A stretch of DNA of 64,000 nucleotides, from assembly GCF_002858765.1 (NCBI RefSeq), contig NZ_PJRP01000002.1:168588-232587 (forward strand). The letters are read 5' to 3'. The notes under the pieces were generated by a model. The model had not been told where the DNA came from, ran no database searches, and worked only from the letters and a program-made list of their open reading frames with translations. Positions 63,712 through 64,000 of the stretch are shown piece by piece. This stretch comes from Cupriavidus pauculus (GTDB lineage: Bacteria > Pseudomonadota > Gammaproteobacteria > Burkholderiales > Burkholderiaceae). Each line of letters begins with the position of its first letter. Position 1 is the stretch's first letter. A program made the translations under genes and the position numbers.

Positions 63712-64000
63712 AACTTGAGGCGGGGAATACCCGAGGCAAGTTGAGGGGTATTGATCCGCCCGGCAAATATTTATCGGGCCGATTTTCCTTTGTCATCAAG
63801 GGTTTGAGGTGATTATCCCAGGCTTCTCTCCACAGATCCGTGACATCCGTGTTGCAAAGGTCGCGAATCAGGCCTAATATTCGCCCCCTCGCAACACGAA
63901 CCGCGCTGCAAACGCAGCAGCGACAAGGGTTGCGGGGTCAGCAGGGGGTTGGGGTTGCGAGGTTTGCAGCGCTGACCGGCAGAAAAAAGTTCTGCAAAAA
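63712..64000. other. Structured gene-free end of window
   Basis: No gene is visible. A terminator-like hairpin GCCCG/CGGGC (63758-63762 with 63775-63779) followed by ATTTT closes the paaF-like transcript. Further on are nested inverted repeats CCTCGCAAC/GTTGCGAGG (63887-63895, 63954-63962) and GCGCTGCAAAC/GTTTGCAGCGC (63903-63913, 63962-63972), then a small hairpin GCAGAA/TTCTGC (63979-63995) and an A-tract at the very end. This looks like the upstream region of a strongly expressed unit beyond the window. Confidence 0.5.

Overview
The window is about 64 kb of high-GC chromosomal DNA from a beta-proteobacterium of the Burkholderiaceae, most likely Cupriavidus or a close Ralstonia relative. 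This rests on gene order and family content: a Bug-type periplasmic binding protein, the hemA-prfA-prmC-grxD-ubiX string, rpe-gph-trpEGDC, a nirS-type denitrification cluster, and the norR/norA-norB arrangement with three NorR boxes known from Ralstonia eutropha (Cupriavidus necator). No tRNA, rRNA, insertion sequence, integrase or CRISPR array was seen. The species assignment is inference.

Layout. 1-9.5 kb: the 3' part of an acyl-CoA ligase, a Bug solute-binding protein, a ClC channel, two small or hypothetical proteins, a DapB-like oxidoreductase, and an Lrp regulator divergent from a lysine-degradation pair (lysine 6-dehydrogenase and aminoadipate-semialdehyde dehydrogenase). 9.7-16 kb: ubiX, grxD, prmC, an inserted Ala-rich lipoprotein, prfA, hemA, a small membrane protein and an MTA/SAH nucleosidase. 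16-21.2 kb: a TonB siderophore receptor behind a Fur-like box, then a translationally coupled three-gene membrane cassette (DUF2157, DUF4401, GDYXXLXY) of unknown role. 21.2-34 kb: a strongly folded intergenic element, a 23-residue membrane peptide, ychF, a UbiH-type hydroxylase, a DsbC-like protein, acuI/yhdH, an M61 peptidase, a FUSC transporter and an ABC importer with fused permeases.

34-43.6 kb: acylphosphatase, ung, a CYTH triphosphatase, trpC-D-G-E, gph, rpe, apaG and mltA. 43.6-60 kb: a complete denitrification block for nitrite to NO to N2O. nirS and a cytochrome c are followed by the heme d1 pathway genes (nirC, F, DL, G, H, J, N, E). An ABC-F ATPase comes next, then quinol NO reductase norB with the di-iron repair protein norA, and divergently norR. 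An FNR/Dnr-type box precedes nirS, and a sigma-54 promoter with three GGT-N7-ACC NorR boxes lies between norA and norR. 60-63.7 kb: phenylacetate catabolism genes (paaK, paaI, paaG, and a divergent paaF-like hydratase) around a TetR/PaaR-type operator. The window ends in a structured intergenic region.

The most unusual items are a family of mosaic palindromes, one of which supplies the C-terminus of NirE; a roughly 87-nt near-continuous hairpin at 21.3 kb; a possible leaderless 14-codon ORF whose stop abuts the ubiH-like start; a DapB paralogue lacking the catalytic histidine; and the DUF2157/DUF4401/GDYXXLXY cassette.
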